A DNA stretch of 64,000 nt from Lachnospiraceae bacterium (GTDB lineage Bacteria > Bacillota > Clostridia > Lachnospirales > Lachnospiraceae): positions 62,001 through 126,000 of the forward strand of contig JAFZUY010000045.1 of assembly GCA_017618075.1 (NCBI GenBank). The letters are read 5' to 3'. Positions 18,332-27,095 of this stretch are shown here, piece after piece (position 1 is the first letter of the stretch; every line of letters begins with the position of its first letter). The notes beneath the pieces were generated by a model, which worked only from the letters and a program-made list of their open reading frames with translations, was not told the origin of the DNA and did not search any database. The position numbers were made by a program, and so were the translations under genes.

Positions 18332-18360
18332 AGTGCATAATCAATTGATTATGCACTATT
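18332..18360 (+). terminator. Perfect palindrome, probable terminator
   Basis: A 26-bp perfect palindrome at 18332-18357 (half-site AGTGCATAATCAA) just after the stop codon, followed by ATTTTATT. As RNA it forms a hairpin. The loop-less symmetry would also permit a protein-binding site. Confidence 0.65.
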
Positions 18361-18378
18361 TTATTATGTAGGAAATAT

Positions 18379-19101
18379 ATGAACGAATACAGAATTAACA
18401 AATATATAGCTTTATGCGGAATATGCTCAAGAAGAGAAGCTGACGGACTTATTGAAGCCGGCAGAGTACTTATAAACGGCAATAAAGCGGAACTCGGAAG
18501 CAAGGTAACAGATAATGACGAAGTCACTCTGGACGGTAAGGCTGTTAAGCCCGAAGAAAAGAAAGTGGTAGCGTATTACAAACCTGTAGGTGTTACATGC
18601 ACCGAGGCCGATGTACACGCGAACGTTACTCTTACAGAGGCATTTAAATATCCTACAAGACTTACATATGCAGGCCGCCTTGACGAAGACTCCGAAGGTT
18701 TGTTACTCATGACCAATGACGGCGATCTGATTCACGTAATGATGTGCGGTTCTAACAATCACGAAAAAGAATACATTGTTACAGTTGATAAAGATATCGA
18801 GCCCATAATATTCGAGAGAATGGAAAAGGGCATTTTCTTATTTGATCTTAATGTCGAAACCAAGCCGTGTAAAGTCGTTCCCGTTGATTTGCGAACTTTT
18901 AAGATTATACTTACACAGGGCTTAAACAGACAGATTAGAAGAATGTGTTTTGAATGCGGACTTGATGTTGTATCTCTTAAAAGAATCAGAGTCTGCAATA
19001 TTCTTTTAGGAGATTTAAAGCCCAATGAATACAGGGAAATAAAAGGCGAAGAACTGGATAAACTGTATGATATGGTTTTTAAAAATCCCGCACAGGAATA
19101 G
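18379..19101 (+). CDS. rluF: 23S rRNA pseudouridine synthase, RluF type
   Basis: 240 residues: an N-terminal S4 RNA-binding domain (RINKYIALCGICSRREADGLIEAGRV) and an RsuA-type pseudouridine synthase domain with the catalytic motif GRLDEDSEGLLLMTNDGD. The segments NNHEKEY and TQGLNRQIRRMC are typical of the RluF branch, which modifies U2604 in 23S rRNA, instead of RluB or RsuA. The exact target is inferred. ligA starts 33 bases downstream. Confidence 0.88.
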   Translation: MNEYRINKYIALCGICSRREADGLIEAGRVLINGNKAELGSKVTDNDEVTLDGKAVKPEEKKVVAYYKPVGVTCTEADVHANVTLTEAFKYPTRLTYAGRLDEDSEGLLLMTNDGDLIHVMMCGSNNHEKEYIVTVDKDIEPIIFERMEKGIFLFDLNVETKPCKVVPVDLRTFKIILTQGLNRQIRRMCFECGLDVVSLKRIRVCNILLGDLKPNEYREIKGEELDKLYDMVFKNPAQE

Positions 19102-19134
19102 ACAGAGGATATATAATCAGGGGTTAACTCTTTT

Positions 19135-21093
19135 ATGAATAATCTTGAAAGAATAAAAGAATTATGCAAAATTTTGAATAAAGCTAGTGAAGCGTATTAC
19201 GCGAAAGATGAGGAGATTATTTCCAACTTTGAGTATGATTCGCTTTATGATGAACTCGTAAAACTCGAGGAAGAGACGGGAATTATTTTATCCGATTCTC
19301 CGACGAGAAAAGTCGGCTACGAACCGGTGTCTTTTCTGCCGAAGTTTACGCATCCTTCTCCCATGCTTTCGTTATCAAAAACCAAGGACAGAGAAGAGTT
19401 AAGAGAATGGCTTAAGGACAAGGAAGGCCTTTTGTCGTGGAAGCTTGACGGCCTTACAATCGTGCTTACTTACGATGACGGGAAGCTTACGAATGCGGTT
19501 ACCAGAGGAAACGGTGAAGTTGGCGAAGTTATCACCCAGAATGCGAAATGTTTTAAGAATTTACCTGTAGGTATTTCATATAAAGGCCATCTTGTTTTAA
19601 GAGGCGAGGCGGTTATTTCCTATTCGGATTTTAAAATGATTAACGAAAAAATAGAAAATCCGGATGAACAGTATAAGAATCCCAGAAACCTCTGTTCAGG
19701 CTCTGTAAGACAGCTTGACCCGAAGGTTACGGCTTCAAGAAATGTTTGTTTCTATGCGTTTAATCTGGTAGAAGCCGAAGAAGTGGATTTTAAGAATTCC
19801 AGATTTGAGCAGATGAAGTTTTTATCTGAGCTTGGATTTGAATGCGTTCACGAAGAAAAGGTCACTAAAGACAATCTTCTTGAAAAAATAGAGTGGTATT
19901 CGAACGAAATAAAGACATACGACATTCCGTCCGACGGTCTTGTTTTGATGTATGATGATATTGCATACGGTAAATCGCTCGGTTCTACTGCAAAAGCACC
20001 GAGAAATGCAATTGCGTTTAAATGGCAGGACGAACAGGCTGAGACCACATTAAGAGAGATTGAATGGAGTCCTTCGAGAACAGGTCTTATAAATCCCGTT
20101 GCCATATTTGATACGGTTGACCTTGAAGGCACCAATGTTTCGAGAGCAAGCGTTCATAATATTTCAGTCATGCGTTCTCTTAAACTTGGCTTAGGAGACA
20201 GAATCCTTGTTTACAAAGCAAATATGATTATACCTCAGATATCCGAGAATCTTACGAAGAGCGATAATGTCGAAATACCTGAATGCTGTCCTTCGTGTGG
20301 CGGTAAAATCGTCATTGAATCTACGGACGGTACGGATGTTTTGATGTGTAAGAATCCTTTATGCCCCGTAAAACAGGAGAAGAGTTTGACACTTTTTGCG
20401 TCAAGGAATGCTCTATCAATAGACGGTGTATCCGAAGAAACAATTGTCAAATTTATAGAAAAAGGCTTTATAAAAGAGTATGCTGATTTCTTCAGACTCG
20501 AAAGATATAAAAACGATATCGTAACTATGGAAGGTTTTGGAATCAAATCGTACGAGAATATGATTGCTTCCTGCGAGAAGGCGAAGAAGACCACGCTTCC
20601 AAAACTTTTATATGGTCTTGGAATCGAAAACGTAGGTGTTGCAAATGCAAAGCTTATCGCCTCTTTTTATGATTATGATTTTGATAAGATAAGAAATGCG
20701 TCAGTAGACGAACTGTCTACCATAGACCAGGTCGGAGAAGTAATTGCGACAAGCATTTACAATTTCTTCCACGATGATGCAAGAATAAAAGAGGTCGACA
20801 ATATTTTAGAGTATGTCGAACTGGAAAAGATCGAAACTTCCGACGAAAAAGATCTGGCAGGCAAAACATTTGTTATAACCGGCGCTCTTAATCATTTTGA
20901 AAACAGAGATCTTTTAAAAGAAATAATAGAAAACCGTGGCGGAAAGGTTTCTGGCAGCGTTTCAAATAAGACCGAAGCACTCATTAACAACGATGTCAAT
21001 TCCTCTTCGGGCAAGAATAAAAAAGCCAAAGAACTCGGCATAAGAATCATCTCTGAAGATGATTTCTTGAAAGAATTCAATATTTCCGTATAA
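19135..21093 (+). CDS. ligA: NAD-dependent DNA ligase
   Basis: 652 residues, slightly short for LigA. N-terminal Ia domain (YYAKDEEIISNFEYDSLYDEL), adenylation domain with nucleophile Lys103 in SWKLDGLTI and the TRGNGEVGE motif, OB fold, a Cys4 zinc finger (CPSC...CKNPLC), helix-hairpin-helix region (LYGLGIENVGVANAKLI) and a C-terminal BRCT domain (GKTFVITGALNHF). It seals nicks in replication and repair. The ATG sits in TCTTTTATGAAT with only a weak AGGGG site upstream. It appears to be the replicative ligase. Confidence 0.95.
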   Translation: MNNLERIKELCKILNKASEAYYAKDEEIISNFEYDSLYDELVKLEEETGIILSDSPTRKVGYEPVSFLPKFTHPSPMLSLSKTKDREELREWLKDKEGLLSWKLDGLTIVLTYDDGKLTNAVTRGNGEVGEVITQNAKCFKNLPVGISYKGHLVLRGEAVISYSDFKMINEKIENPDEQYKNPRNLCSGSVRQLDPKVTASRNVCFYAFNLVEAEEVDFKNSRFEQMKFLSELGFECVHEEKVTKDNLLEKIEWYSNEIKTYDIPSDGLVLMYDDIAYGKSLGSTAKAPRNAIAFKWQDEQAETTLREIEWSPSRTGLINPVAIFDTVDLEGTNVSRASVHNISVMRSLKLGLGDRILVYKANMIIPQISENLTKSDNVEIPECCPSCGGKIVIESTDGTDVLMCKNPLCPVKQEKSLTLFASRNALSIDGVSEETIVKFIEKGFIKEYADFFRLERYKNDIVTMEGFGIKSYENMIASCEKAKKTTLPKLLYGLGIENVGVANAKLIASFYDYDFDKIRNASVDELSTIDQVGEVIATSIYNFFHDDARIKEVDNILEYVELEKIETSDEKDLAGKTFVITGALNHFENRDLLKEIIENRGGKVSGSVSNKTEALINNDVNSSSGKNKKAKELGIRIISEDDFLKEFNISV

Positions 21094-21132
21094 TAGTTTC
21101 GGGAATAAATAAATATATTAACGGAGTAAATC

Positions 21133-22059
21133 ATGCCAATCAGAATCCAGAGTGAACTCCCGGCAAAGGAGATTCTTGAAAACGAAAATATATTTGTAAT
21201 GGATGAAAGCAGGGCAATGCATCAGGATATTAGACCCCTGAAGGTTGCTATTCTTAATGTAATGCCCCTAAAAGAAGAAACAGAACTTCAGCTTCTTCGT
21301 GTTTTGTCCAATACTCCTCTTCAGATTGATGTTACGTTTTTGAATGTTAAAACACATATTTCGAAGAATACTTCGGCGAGTCATCTTAATAAGTTTTATA
21401 CCTTTTATGATGAGATAAAGAATGAGAAATTCGATGGTCTTATAATTACGGGCGCGCCCGTTGAACAGCTTCCTTTCGAAGAAGTTGATTACTGGGACGA
21501 ACTTTGCAAGATCTTTGAGTGGTCGAAGAAAAATGTTACCAGTACGCTTCATATCTGCTGGGGTGCTCAGGCCGGACTTTATTATCATTTCGGTATTCAG
21601 AAAAGAGATCTTCCCGAGAAGCTTTCGGGTATTTATAAACATTCGGTTAAAAACAGAAAAGAGCCGCTTGTCAGAGGTTTTGACGACGAGTTTTATGCTC
21701 CTCATTCAAGATATACCGAAGTGTCCAAGGAAGATGTCGAAAACTGCAGTGCGCTTAAAATACTTGCCGAGTCTGAAGAGGCAGGCGTTTATATTTGTTT
21801 AAGCGAAGGCGGCAAACAGGTATTTGTGACAGGGCATTCCGAATACGACAGATATACGCTTGATTATGAATATAAAAGAGATCTGGGCAAAGGGATCAAT
21901 CCGAAACTTCCTGTGAATTATTATCCTGATGACAATCCTACAAACAGACCTCTGCTTCAGTGGAGAAGTCACAGCATCAATCTTTTTTCTAACTGGCTTA
22001 ATTACTATGTATATCAGATTACGCCTTACGATGTTGATAATATTGGTGAGGGTATTTAA
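21133..22059 (+). CDS. metAA: Homoserine O-acetyltransferase (MetA type)
   Basis: 308 residues of the MetA fold with catalytic Cys142 ([11 protein letters not shown]) and the [10 protein letters not shown] motif carrying the His of the triad. Residue 111 is Glu ([15 protein letters not shown]). In characterised MetA enzymes, Glu at 111 goes with acetyl-CoA and Gly (as in E. coli) with succinyl-CoA, so this enzyme should be an acetyltransferase. It makes O-acetylhomoserine for methionine synthesis. No S-box riboswitch was seen in the 39 bases upstream. The next gene starts directly at the stop. Confidence 0.93.
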   Translation: MPIRIQSELPAKEILENENIFVMDESRAMHQDIRPLKVAILNVMPLKEETELQLLRVLSNTPLQIDVTFLNVKTHISKNTSASHLNKFYTFYDEIKNEKFDGLIITGAPVEQLPFEEVDYWDELCKIFEWSKKNVTSTLHICWGAQAGLYYHFGIQKRDLPEKLSGIYKHSVKNRKEPLVRGFDDEFYAPHSRYTEVSKEDVENCSALKILAESEEAGVYICLSEGGKQVFVTGHSEYDRYTLDYEYKRDLGKGINPKLPVNYYPDDNPTNRPLLQWRSHSINLFSNWLNYYVYQITPYDVDNIGEGI

Positions 22060-23001
22060 ATGAACTGGTTTAACAAATTAGAGAGGAAATTCGGCAAATA
22101 TGCAATACCGAATTTACCTCTGATAATCGTAATTATATATGCGTTCGGATTTTTAATGAATCTGGTAAAACCGGACTGGATAAATTTTGTAACACTTAAT
22201 CCCGAAGCGATTGTCCACGGACAGGTATGGAGACTTGTTTCCTGGATATTTGTTCCCGACAGCTATTCGAATGTATTTTTTGTACTGATTTTCCTGTTCT
22301 TTTATTTTTCAATCGGACGAAATCTTGAGGTTGCCTGGGGAAAATTCGCATTTAACGTATTTTTCTTTATGGGAGTATTTCTTACAATAATCGGCGCATT
22401 CCTTTTATTCGGATATTTTAAAGTTGTTGCTCCTAATTATGTTACGAATATGGACGCTGTTTATAAATCGGTTTTGGGTAAGGCGTGTCCTTCGTCGCTT
22501 GGCGGTTCGTGGTTCTTCCACTATATGTCGTTTTCTTTCAGCACATATTATCTGAATCTTTCGATATTCCTTGCTTATGCGATTACCTATCCGAATATGA
22601 GAGTTCTGATGTTCTTCCTTATTCCGATAAAGGTAAAGATTCTCGGTATTATCTATGTTGTCGTTCTTGCGGTAAATGTATTATTATCATTCGTTCAGGG
22701 CGGATTTAACAGCGGAATTATTACACTTGTTACTGTTTGCACGTCGTTACTTAATGTTTTGGTTTTCTATCTTTTGCTCAGAAAGGGTAAAAAGAGATTT
22801 AAGGAAATCAAACGTCAGAAGGAATTCAAAAAGAAGATTAAAGCGGTTTCGGAGCCTGTTTCCATGATAAGACACAAATGTGCAATATGCGGACAGACCG
22901 ATGTTTCCAACCCTTCGCTTACATTCAGATACTGTTCCAAATGTAACGGCAATTACGAATACTGCAATGAGCATTTGTTCACACACAAACATATTGAATA
23001 A
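22060..23001 (+). CDS. Rhomboid-like membrane protein with C-terminal zinc ribbon
   Basis: 313 residues with about six hydrophobic segments and the rhomboid/derlin-like feature WRLVSWIFVPDSYSNVFFVLIFLFFYF. The catalytic GxSG motif and matching His of active rhomboids are not visible, so it may be a non-proteolytic relative. After the membrane part comes a basic helix (KKRFKEIKRQKEFKKK) and a Cys/His-rich ribbon, CAICG...CSKCNGNYEYCNEHLFTH, facing the cytosol by inference. The ATG abuts the metA stop codon, which suggests translational coupling. The substrate or partner is unknown. Confidence 0.65.
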   Translation: MNWFNKLERKFGKYAIPNLPLIIVIIYAFGFLMNLVKPDWINFVTLNPEAIVHGQVWRLVSWIFVPDSYSNVFFVLIFLFFYFSIGRNLEVAWGKFAFNVFFFMGVFLTIIGAFLLFGYFKVVAPNYVTNMDAVYKSVLGKACPSSLGGSWFFHYMSFSFSTYYLNLSIFLAYAITYPNMRVLMFFLIPIKVKILGIIYVVVLAVNVLLSFVQGGFNSGIITLVTVCTSLLNVLVFYLLLRKGKKRFKEIKRQKEFKKKIKAVSEPVSMIRHKCAICGQTDVSNPSLTFRYCSKCNGNYEYCNEHLFTHKHIE

Positions 23002-23016
23002 TTTCGGTAAATAAAA

Positions 23017-23757
23017 ATGGACGAAAAAAAACTATTTATTTCTCAGATGGATAAGCTTTTAAAATACGGAAGAGAGAATGGCAATTTTGTTACCAAGGCC
23101 GATGTGGATTCCTATTTTAAGGACATTCATCTTGATGAAGAGAAAAAACAATTTATATACAATTTTCTCTATGATGCAAAAATCGGAGTGGACGAACCCT
23201 TTGATTTCGATGAGATTTTAGACGAAGAAGATGTGGATTTCCTTCAGATGTACATCGATGAGCTCGAAGGCGTTAAGAAATACACTCAAAAGGAAAAGCA
23301 TGATCTTTTAAGAAGATTTGCTGACGGAGAAGGTCTTTTACGAGATAAGGTTATAGAAAGCTATTTGCATGATATCGTTGAAATGTCAAAGCTTTACACC
23401 GGTTCGGGCGTTCCTATAGAGGATTTAATAGGAGAAGGAAATGTTGCACTTGCGGTTATTTTAGAGTCTCTTGATTCAAAGAGCTCCGCAAAGGAACTCG
23501 ACGGCTTTATTACCGACGGTATAATGAGTGCAATGGAAGAGCTTTTGTATGATGATAACAACGAGGCCGCCAAATTAAATACCTGGGCTGAAAATGCCAA
23601 CGAAGTCCTTGAGAAAGCAAAAGAATTATACGAAACTCTTCAGAGAAACGTAACAATTGAGGAACTCTGTAAATTCGGTGATTTTGAAGAAGATTTTATC
23701 AAAGAAGTATTACAGATTACGGGCGGTATTGAAATAATAGACAATCCCAAATCATAA
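23017..23757 (+). CDS. Sigma-70-like protein lacking DNA-recognition regions
   Basis: 246 residues. Residues 5-60 resemble sigma region 1.1 (LLKYGRENGNFVTKADVDSYF), 73-105 region 1.2 (DFLQMYIDELEGVKKYTQKEK), and 106-152 regions 2.1-2.2 (DKVIESYLHDIVEMSKLYTG, VPIEDLIGEGNVAL), the part that binds the RNA polymerase clamp. Regions 2.3-2.4 are degenerate, a region-3-like helix pair follows (residues ~190-236, NVTIEELCKFG), and region 4 is absent. It should bind RNA polymerase core but not a promoter. It could be a regulator, a decoy or a degenerate paralog. The unknown 132-aa gene follows by 4 bases. Confidence 0.65.
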   Translation: MDEKKLFISQMDKLLKYGRENGNFVTKADVDSYFKDIHLDEEKKQFIYNFLYDAKIGVDEPFDFDEILDEEDVDFLQMYIDELEGVKKYTQKEKHDLLRRFADGEGLLRDKVIESYLHDIVEMSKLYTGSGVPIEDLIGEGNVALAVILESLDSKSSAKELDGFITDGIMSAMEELLYDDNNEAAKLNTWAENANEVLEKAKELYETLQRNVTIEELCKFGDFEEDFIKEVLQITGGIEIIDNPKS

Positions 23758-23761
23758 AAAT

Positions 23762-24160
23762 ATGGAACAGATCAACAGAGAATTTAAAGCCGTCATACAG
23801 GATATGACACACATATATGTCGGAGCACAGATGAGTGTGGCTGAATTAATGTCATATGAAGATGTTCCGTTTAAAGTAAAGGCTGTTTTTAACAAGTTCT
23901 TCGGTGAAGAGGGTCAGAGAGACGAAAAAATCTGTGTTTGTTTAGGAAAAATAAACCGTGATGATTTCGTTTATCAGGCGGTAAAACAATTAAAATTAAA
24001 GTTCAAAGTAGGCTTTTACTCAGAAAAGAACGGGAAAACCGTATACAAATCCAAAACTCTTACGCCGGATGAATATTTAGCCCTTCATTCGTCAGATGAA
24101 AAATATTTTGATGAGGAAGTAGTTTTCAATAAACTTGCACTCCTTGCTTTTTCCACGTAA
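23762..24160 (+). CDS. Unknown 132-aa protein
   Basis: I do not recognise the family. The protein is soluble, with no signal peptide, membrane helix or Cys motif, and alternates charged and hydrophobic segments (KAVIQDMTHIYVGAQMSV, CVCLGKINRDDFVYQAVKQLKLKFKVGFYSEKNGK). It starts 4 bases after the sigma-like gene, whose last codons give no clear ribosome binding site, so the two are probably translated together. A functional link to the sigma-like protein is plausible from position only. A promoter for the next gene follows. Confidence 0.7.
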   Translation: MEQINREFKAVIQDMTHIYVGAQMSVAELMSYEDVPFKVKAVFNKFFGEEGQRDEKICVCLGKINRDDFVYQAVKQLKLKFKVGFYSEKNGKTVYKSKTLTPDEYLALHSSDEKYFDEEVVFNKLALLAFST

Positions 24161-24161
24161 C

Positions 24162-24190
24162 TTGTGTTTTTCTCGTAGTTTTGGTATAAT
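24162..24190 (+). promoter_or_regulatory. Promoter for the EAL gene
   Basis: TTGTGT at 24162-24167, 17-bp spacer, consensus TATAAT at 24185-24190. It fixes the gene start downstream, at ATG 24222, not at the longer open frame from 24135. Confidence 0.7.
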
Positions 24191-24221
24191 AAAATATCAA
24201 AATGTGGGGAATGAAAAATAT

Positions 24222-27020
24222 ATGGATTTAGAGCAGGACAAGAAGGTTAGCGGATATAAAAAAATACGATATTTTCTCATTATCGAGAATATCTTTATTG
24301 TGCTTGCCTTTCTTTTATTTGCGGTAGGTGCGTATTATATATACACTTTTAGCAGTTTAACATGGTTTGCGCTGGCATATTTCTTACTCGGCGCAGGTTT
24401 CTTTTTATTCGGTCTTTTCATTGCGTTTAAGATGGTAAAGGCCTTTCAGAGAGAAGATTTACCCATTTTCTTAAATATTACGGATTCGGCTGATGTAGAT
24501 CCCGAGACGGGTCTGCTTTATCTTGATACTTTTTCGGATAAAGCAATACAGCAGCTTGCCATTTCCATGTCCGATGTTTATCTGGCAGTTTTTGAAATTG
24601 AAGGTCTTGAACATCTTCGTCATTTCGTAGGCTCTCAGAAAGCGGCCGATATCAAGGCTGAAATCGGAGATGTTTTTAAAATGTATCAGAAACGAATGGG
24701 TGAAAGATTTGTGACTTTAGGCTGTAAATCCGGACATGAATTTCTGGTTATGACCAATGAGGTTGAGTTAAAGGATATTCAGACTTATCATAAGAATCTT
24801 ATGGATGAGATTAATGCAATACTCCTTCATTTGCCGTCATCAGAAAACTTCTGCGTTTACTGCGGCTATGCTTCATCAAGCCAGGGTAAAATCTACGATG
24901 ATCTTTTGACATATGCAGGATTCGCTGCAATGGAAGCATCAATGTTCTCAAAGAGCGAGCCGCATTATTTCTCACAGGATGCATTAAAGCGTCAGGAAAC
25001 AGAGTATCTAAGAAACGATAAAATCAAAAAGATTCTTGACGGCAATGAACTTCAGTATAATTTCCAGCCCATCGTATCTGCCAAAACAGGTAAGATTTAT
25101 GCATACGAAGCTTTGATGAGAACCAATAAGGAAATCGGTTTCTCACCTGTCGACGTTCTTGAAATGGCTGAAAGAAACGACAGACTTTACGAAGTTGAAC
25201 ATTATACATTCTTTAACGTTTTAAAGATTATGAACGAGAATGCGGCGATATTCGAAAACCGCAAACTATTCATCAATTCCATACCTACAGTTATCATAAA
25301 AGAAGACGAATTCAACGATTTGTACGTTCAGTACAAGGACGTTATGAAAAACCTCGTTATAGAGATTACCGAAAACGGTATGCAGTCCGAGGATTCGTGT
25401 GAGACAGTACACAAGTACATGAAGAAATCCGGCTGTGAGCTTGCTCTCGACGATTACGGTACAGGTTATTCGAATGCGTCAACTCTTCTTAACAACTCAC
25501 CGCATTATATTAAAATCGATCATTCCATCATCATGGGTATCGATACCGACTCAAGAAAACAGCAGATTGTATCCAATACGATTTCGTTTGGTAACAATCA
25601 CGGTATGAAGATTCTTGCCGAAGGTGTTGAAACACCCGATGAACTTCAGATGGTTATCCAGCTCGGATGTCATTTGATTCAGGGCTTCTATACCGGACGT
25701 CCCAACAGTGTAATCGCCGATTCGATTTCCGCAGAAATAGAAGACGAGATTATGGCTATTAACCTTAAGCTTGCCAAGCTTGCTCTTGAAAACAAGTCCT
25801 ATACACCCGGTAATTTCGAGACGGTTTCTCTTATTAATCTTGCTCTTGATTTCTATTCGCAGATTATCATTGAACAGCCTTCGGTTAATCTTGTCGGACT
25901 TAAGAGCAAAAAAGAAGTTAACATGTGCATTAAGGTTCCCGATAATATTGAAACAATTATCAATCTTAAGGACGTTAATATTCGAGGCAGAAACAATCCT
26001 ACGATTGAAATCGGCGAGAATTCGTTTGTTACGCTAACTCTTGAAGGAAACAACATTTTCTCTTACGAAGGTATTAAAGTTCCCGCAACATCCAGACTCA
26101 ATATTCAGGGCAAAGGCAATCTTACAATCAGGGTCGATCACAACAACGGTATCGGTATCGGTACGGGCTCCGATGAAAAGACACCTTACGGCGATATCAG
26201 TTTCGAAGGAACCGGAACGCTTCGTATCGAAGCGAACTCCGACCAGGCGTTTGCCATCGGTGGTGCATTAGCCGATGAGAATTCAAAGATTAAACTTGAT
26301 TCCGGTAATGTAGAAATTATCGTAAACGGTTCTAAGGTAGTCGGAATCGGTTCCATTAACGGTTTCACTCAGATTATTGTCAATCAGTCCCATGTTGCCA
26401 TTTCCGCATCAGGTGCCGATGCTGTCGGTATCGGTTCGATGGAAGGCAGGGTTGAAATCAATACAAGCGCAGACATCGAACTTGAGGCTTCGGGCAGCCG
26501 TGCAACAGGTATAGGCGTATTACAGTACGGTAAGGGACGTATATATATCAATTCGGGATTTGTTTCCTGTAACGTTCATTCTATGAGCGGTATGGGTATC
26601 GGTTCGTTAGACGGTGATATGGATATCAGAAGCTCCGCTGAGCAGGTATTTGTTTATGTCGAAGGTTCTGAGGTCGGCGGAATCGGAACATATCACGGCT
26701 ATGGTATGACGAGGATCCAAAACGGCGTTCATAAGGTTGTGCTTCTTGCTGCGAATCCTGTCAGCCTTGGCGGTATGAAGGGCAGACTTGAGATTACGGG
26801 CGGCAATATTTATGCAGATCTTGCAAATTCACCCGATCCCGTTAACCAGTTTGATGTACCTGTATTCCAGAAGATTGTTACGGATACAGAATTCTACAAC
26901 AAAAAGATCGAGACTGAAGAGGGATCATATCAGTATATGGCTACTTCTTCCAAACTGTTTGAAAACATATACGTATATATTCCCAAATACTGCAAAGAAC
27001 TTGACTCAAATGTCATATAA
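24222..27020 (+). CDS. Membrane GGDEF-like/EAL protein with C-terminal beta-helix-like domain
   Basis: 932 residues from ATG 24222. Two membrane helices (~20-75), a degenerate GGDEF domain (~92-240, starting DPETGLLYLDTF but without a clear GGDEF signature), and an EAL domain (~275-500) with YEALMRT, ALDDYGTGYSN, LAEGVETPDE and IQGFYTGRP, which suggests active c-di-GMP phosphodiesterase. Residues ~575-860 hold repeats ending in GIG (GIGIGTGSDE, VVGIGSINGF, AVGIGSMEGR, ATGIGVLQYG, GMGIGSLDGD, VGGIGTYHGY) alternating with short strands, like a right-handed beta-helix. Such repeats are better known from surface proteins; here they should be cytosolic, given the topology. The architecture is unusual. 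Confidence 0.85.
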   Translation: MDLEQDKKVSGYKKIRYFLIIENIFIVLAFLLFAVGAYYIYTFSSLTWFALAYFLLGAGFFLFGLFIAFKMVKAFQREDLPIFLNITDSADVDPETGLLYLDTFSDKAIQQLAISMSDVYLAVFEIEGLEHLRHFVGSQKAADIKAEIGDVFKMYQKRMGERFVTLGCKSGHEFLVMTNEVELKDIQTYHKNLMDEINAILLHLPSSENFCVYCGYASSSQGKIYDDLLTYAGFAAMEASMFSKSEPHYFSQDALKRQETEYLRNDKIKKILDGNELQYNFQPIVSAKTGKIYAYEALMRTNKEIGFSPVDVLEMAERNDRLYEVEHYTFFNVLKIMNENAAIFENRKLFINSIPTVIIKEDEFNDLYVQYKDVMKNLVIEITENGMQSEDSCETVHKYMKKSGCELALDDYGTGYSNASTLLNNSPHYIKIDHSIIMGIDTDSRKQQIVSNTISFGNNHGMKILAEGVETPDELQMVIQLGCHLIQGFYTGRPNSVIADSISAEIEDEIMAINLKLAKLALENKSYTPGNFETVSLINLALDFYSQIIIEQPSVNLVGLKSKKEVNMCIKVPDNIETIINLKDVNIRGRNNPTIEIGENSFVTLTLEGNNIFSYEGIKVPATSRLNIQGKGNLTIRVDHNNGIGIGTGSDEKTPYGDISFEGTGTLRIEANSDQAFAIGGALADENSKIKLDSGNVEIIVNGSKVVGIGSINGFTQIIVNQSHVAISASGADAVGIGSMEGRVEINTSADIELEASGSRATGIGVLQYGKGRIYINSGFVSCNVHSMSGMGIGSLDGDMDIRSSAEQVFVYVEGSEVGGIGTYHGYGMTRIQNGVHKVVLLAANPVSLGGMKGRLEITGGNIYADLANSPDPVNQFDVPVFQKIVTDTEFYNKKIETEEGSYQYMATSSKLFENIYVYIPKYCKELDSNVI

Positions 27021-27054
27021 ATTGATTTGAATTTTTAAATACCCAAATAAAATA

Positions 27055-27080
27055 CGGAGAGAGCAATCTCTCCGCTTTTT
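27055..27080 (+). terminator. Terminator after the EAL gene
   Basis: CGGAGAGA, loop GCAA, TCTCTCCG, then C and five T. Confidence 0.9.
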
Positions 27081-27095
27081 AAAGGAGAAAGATTA

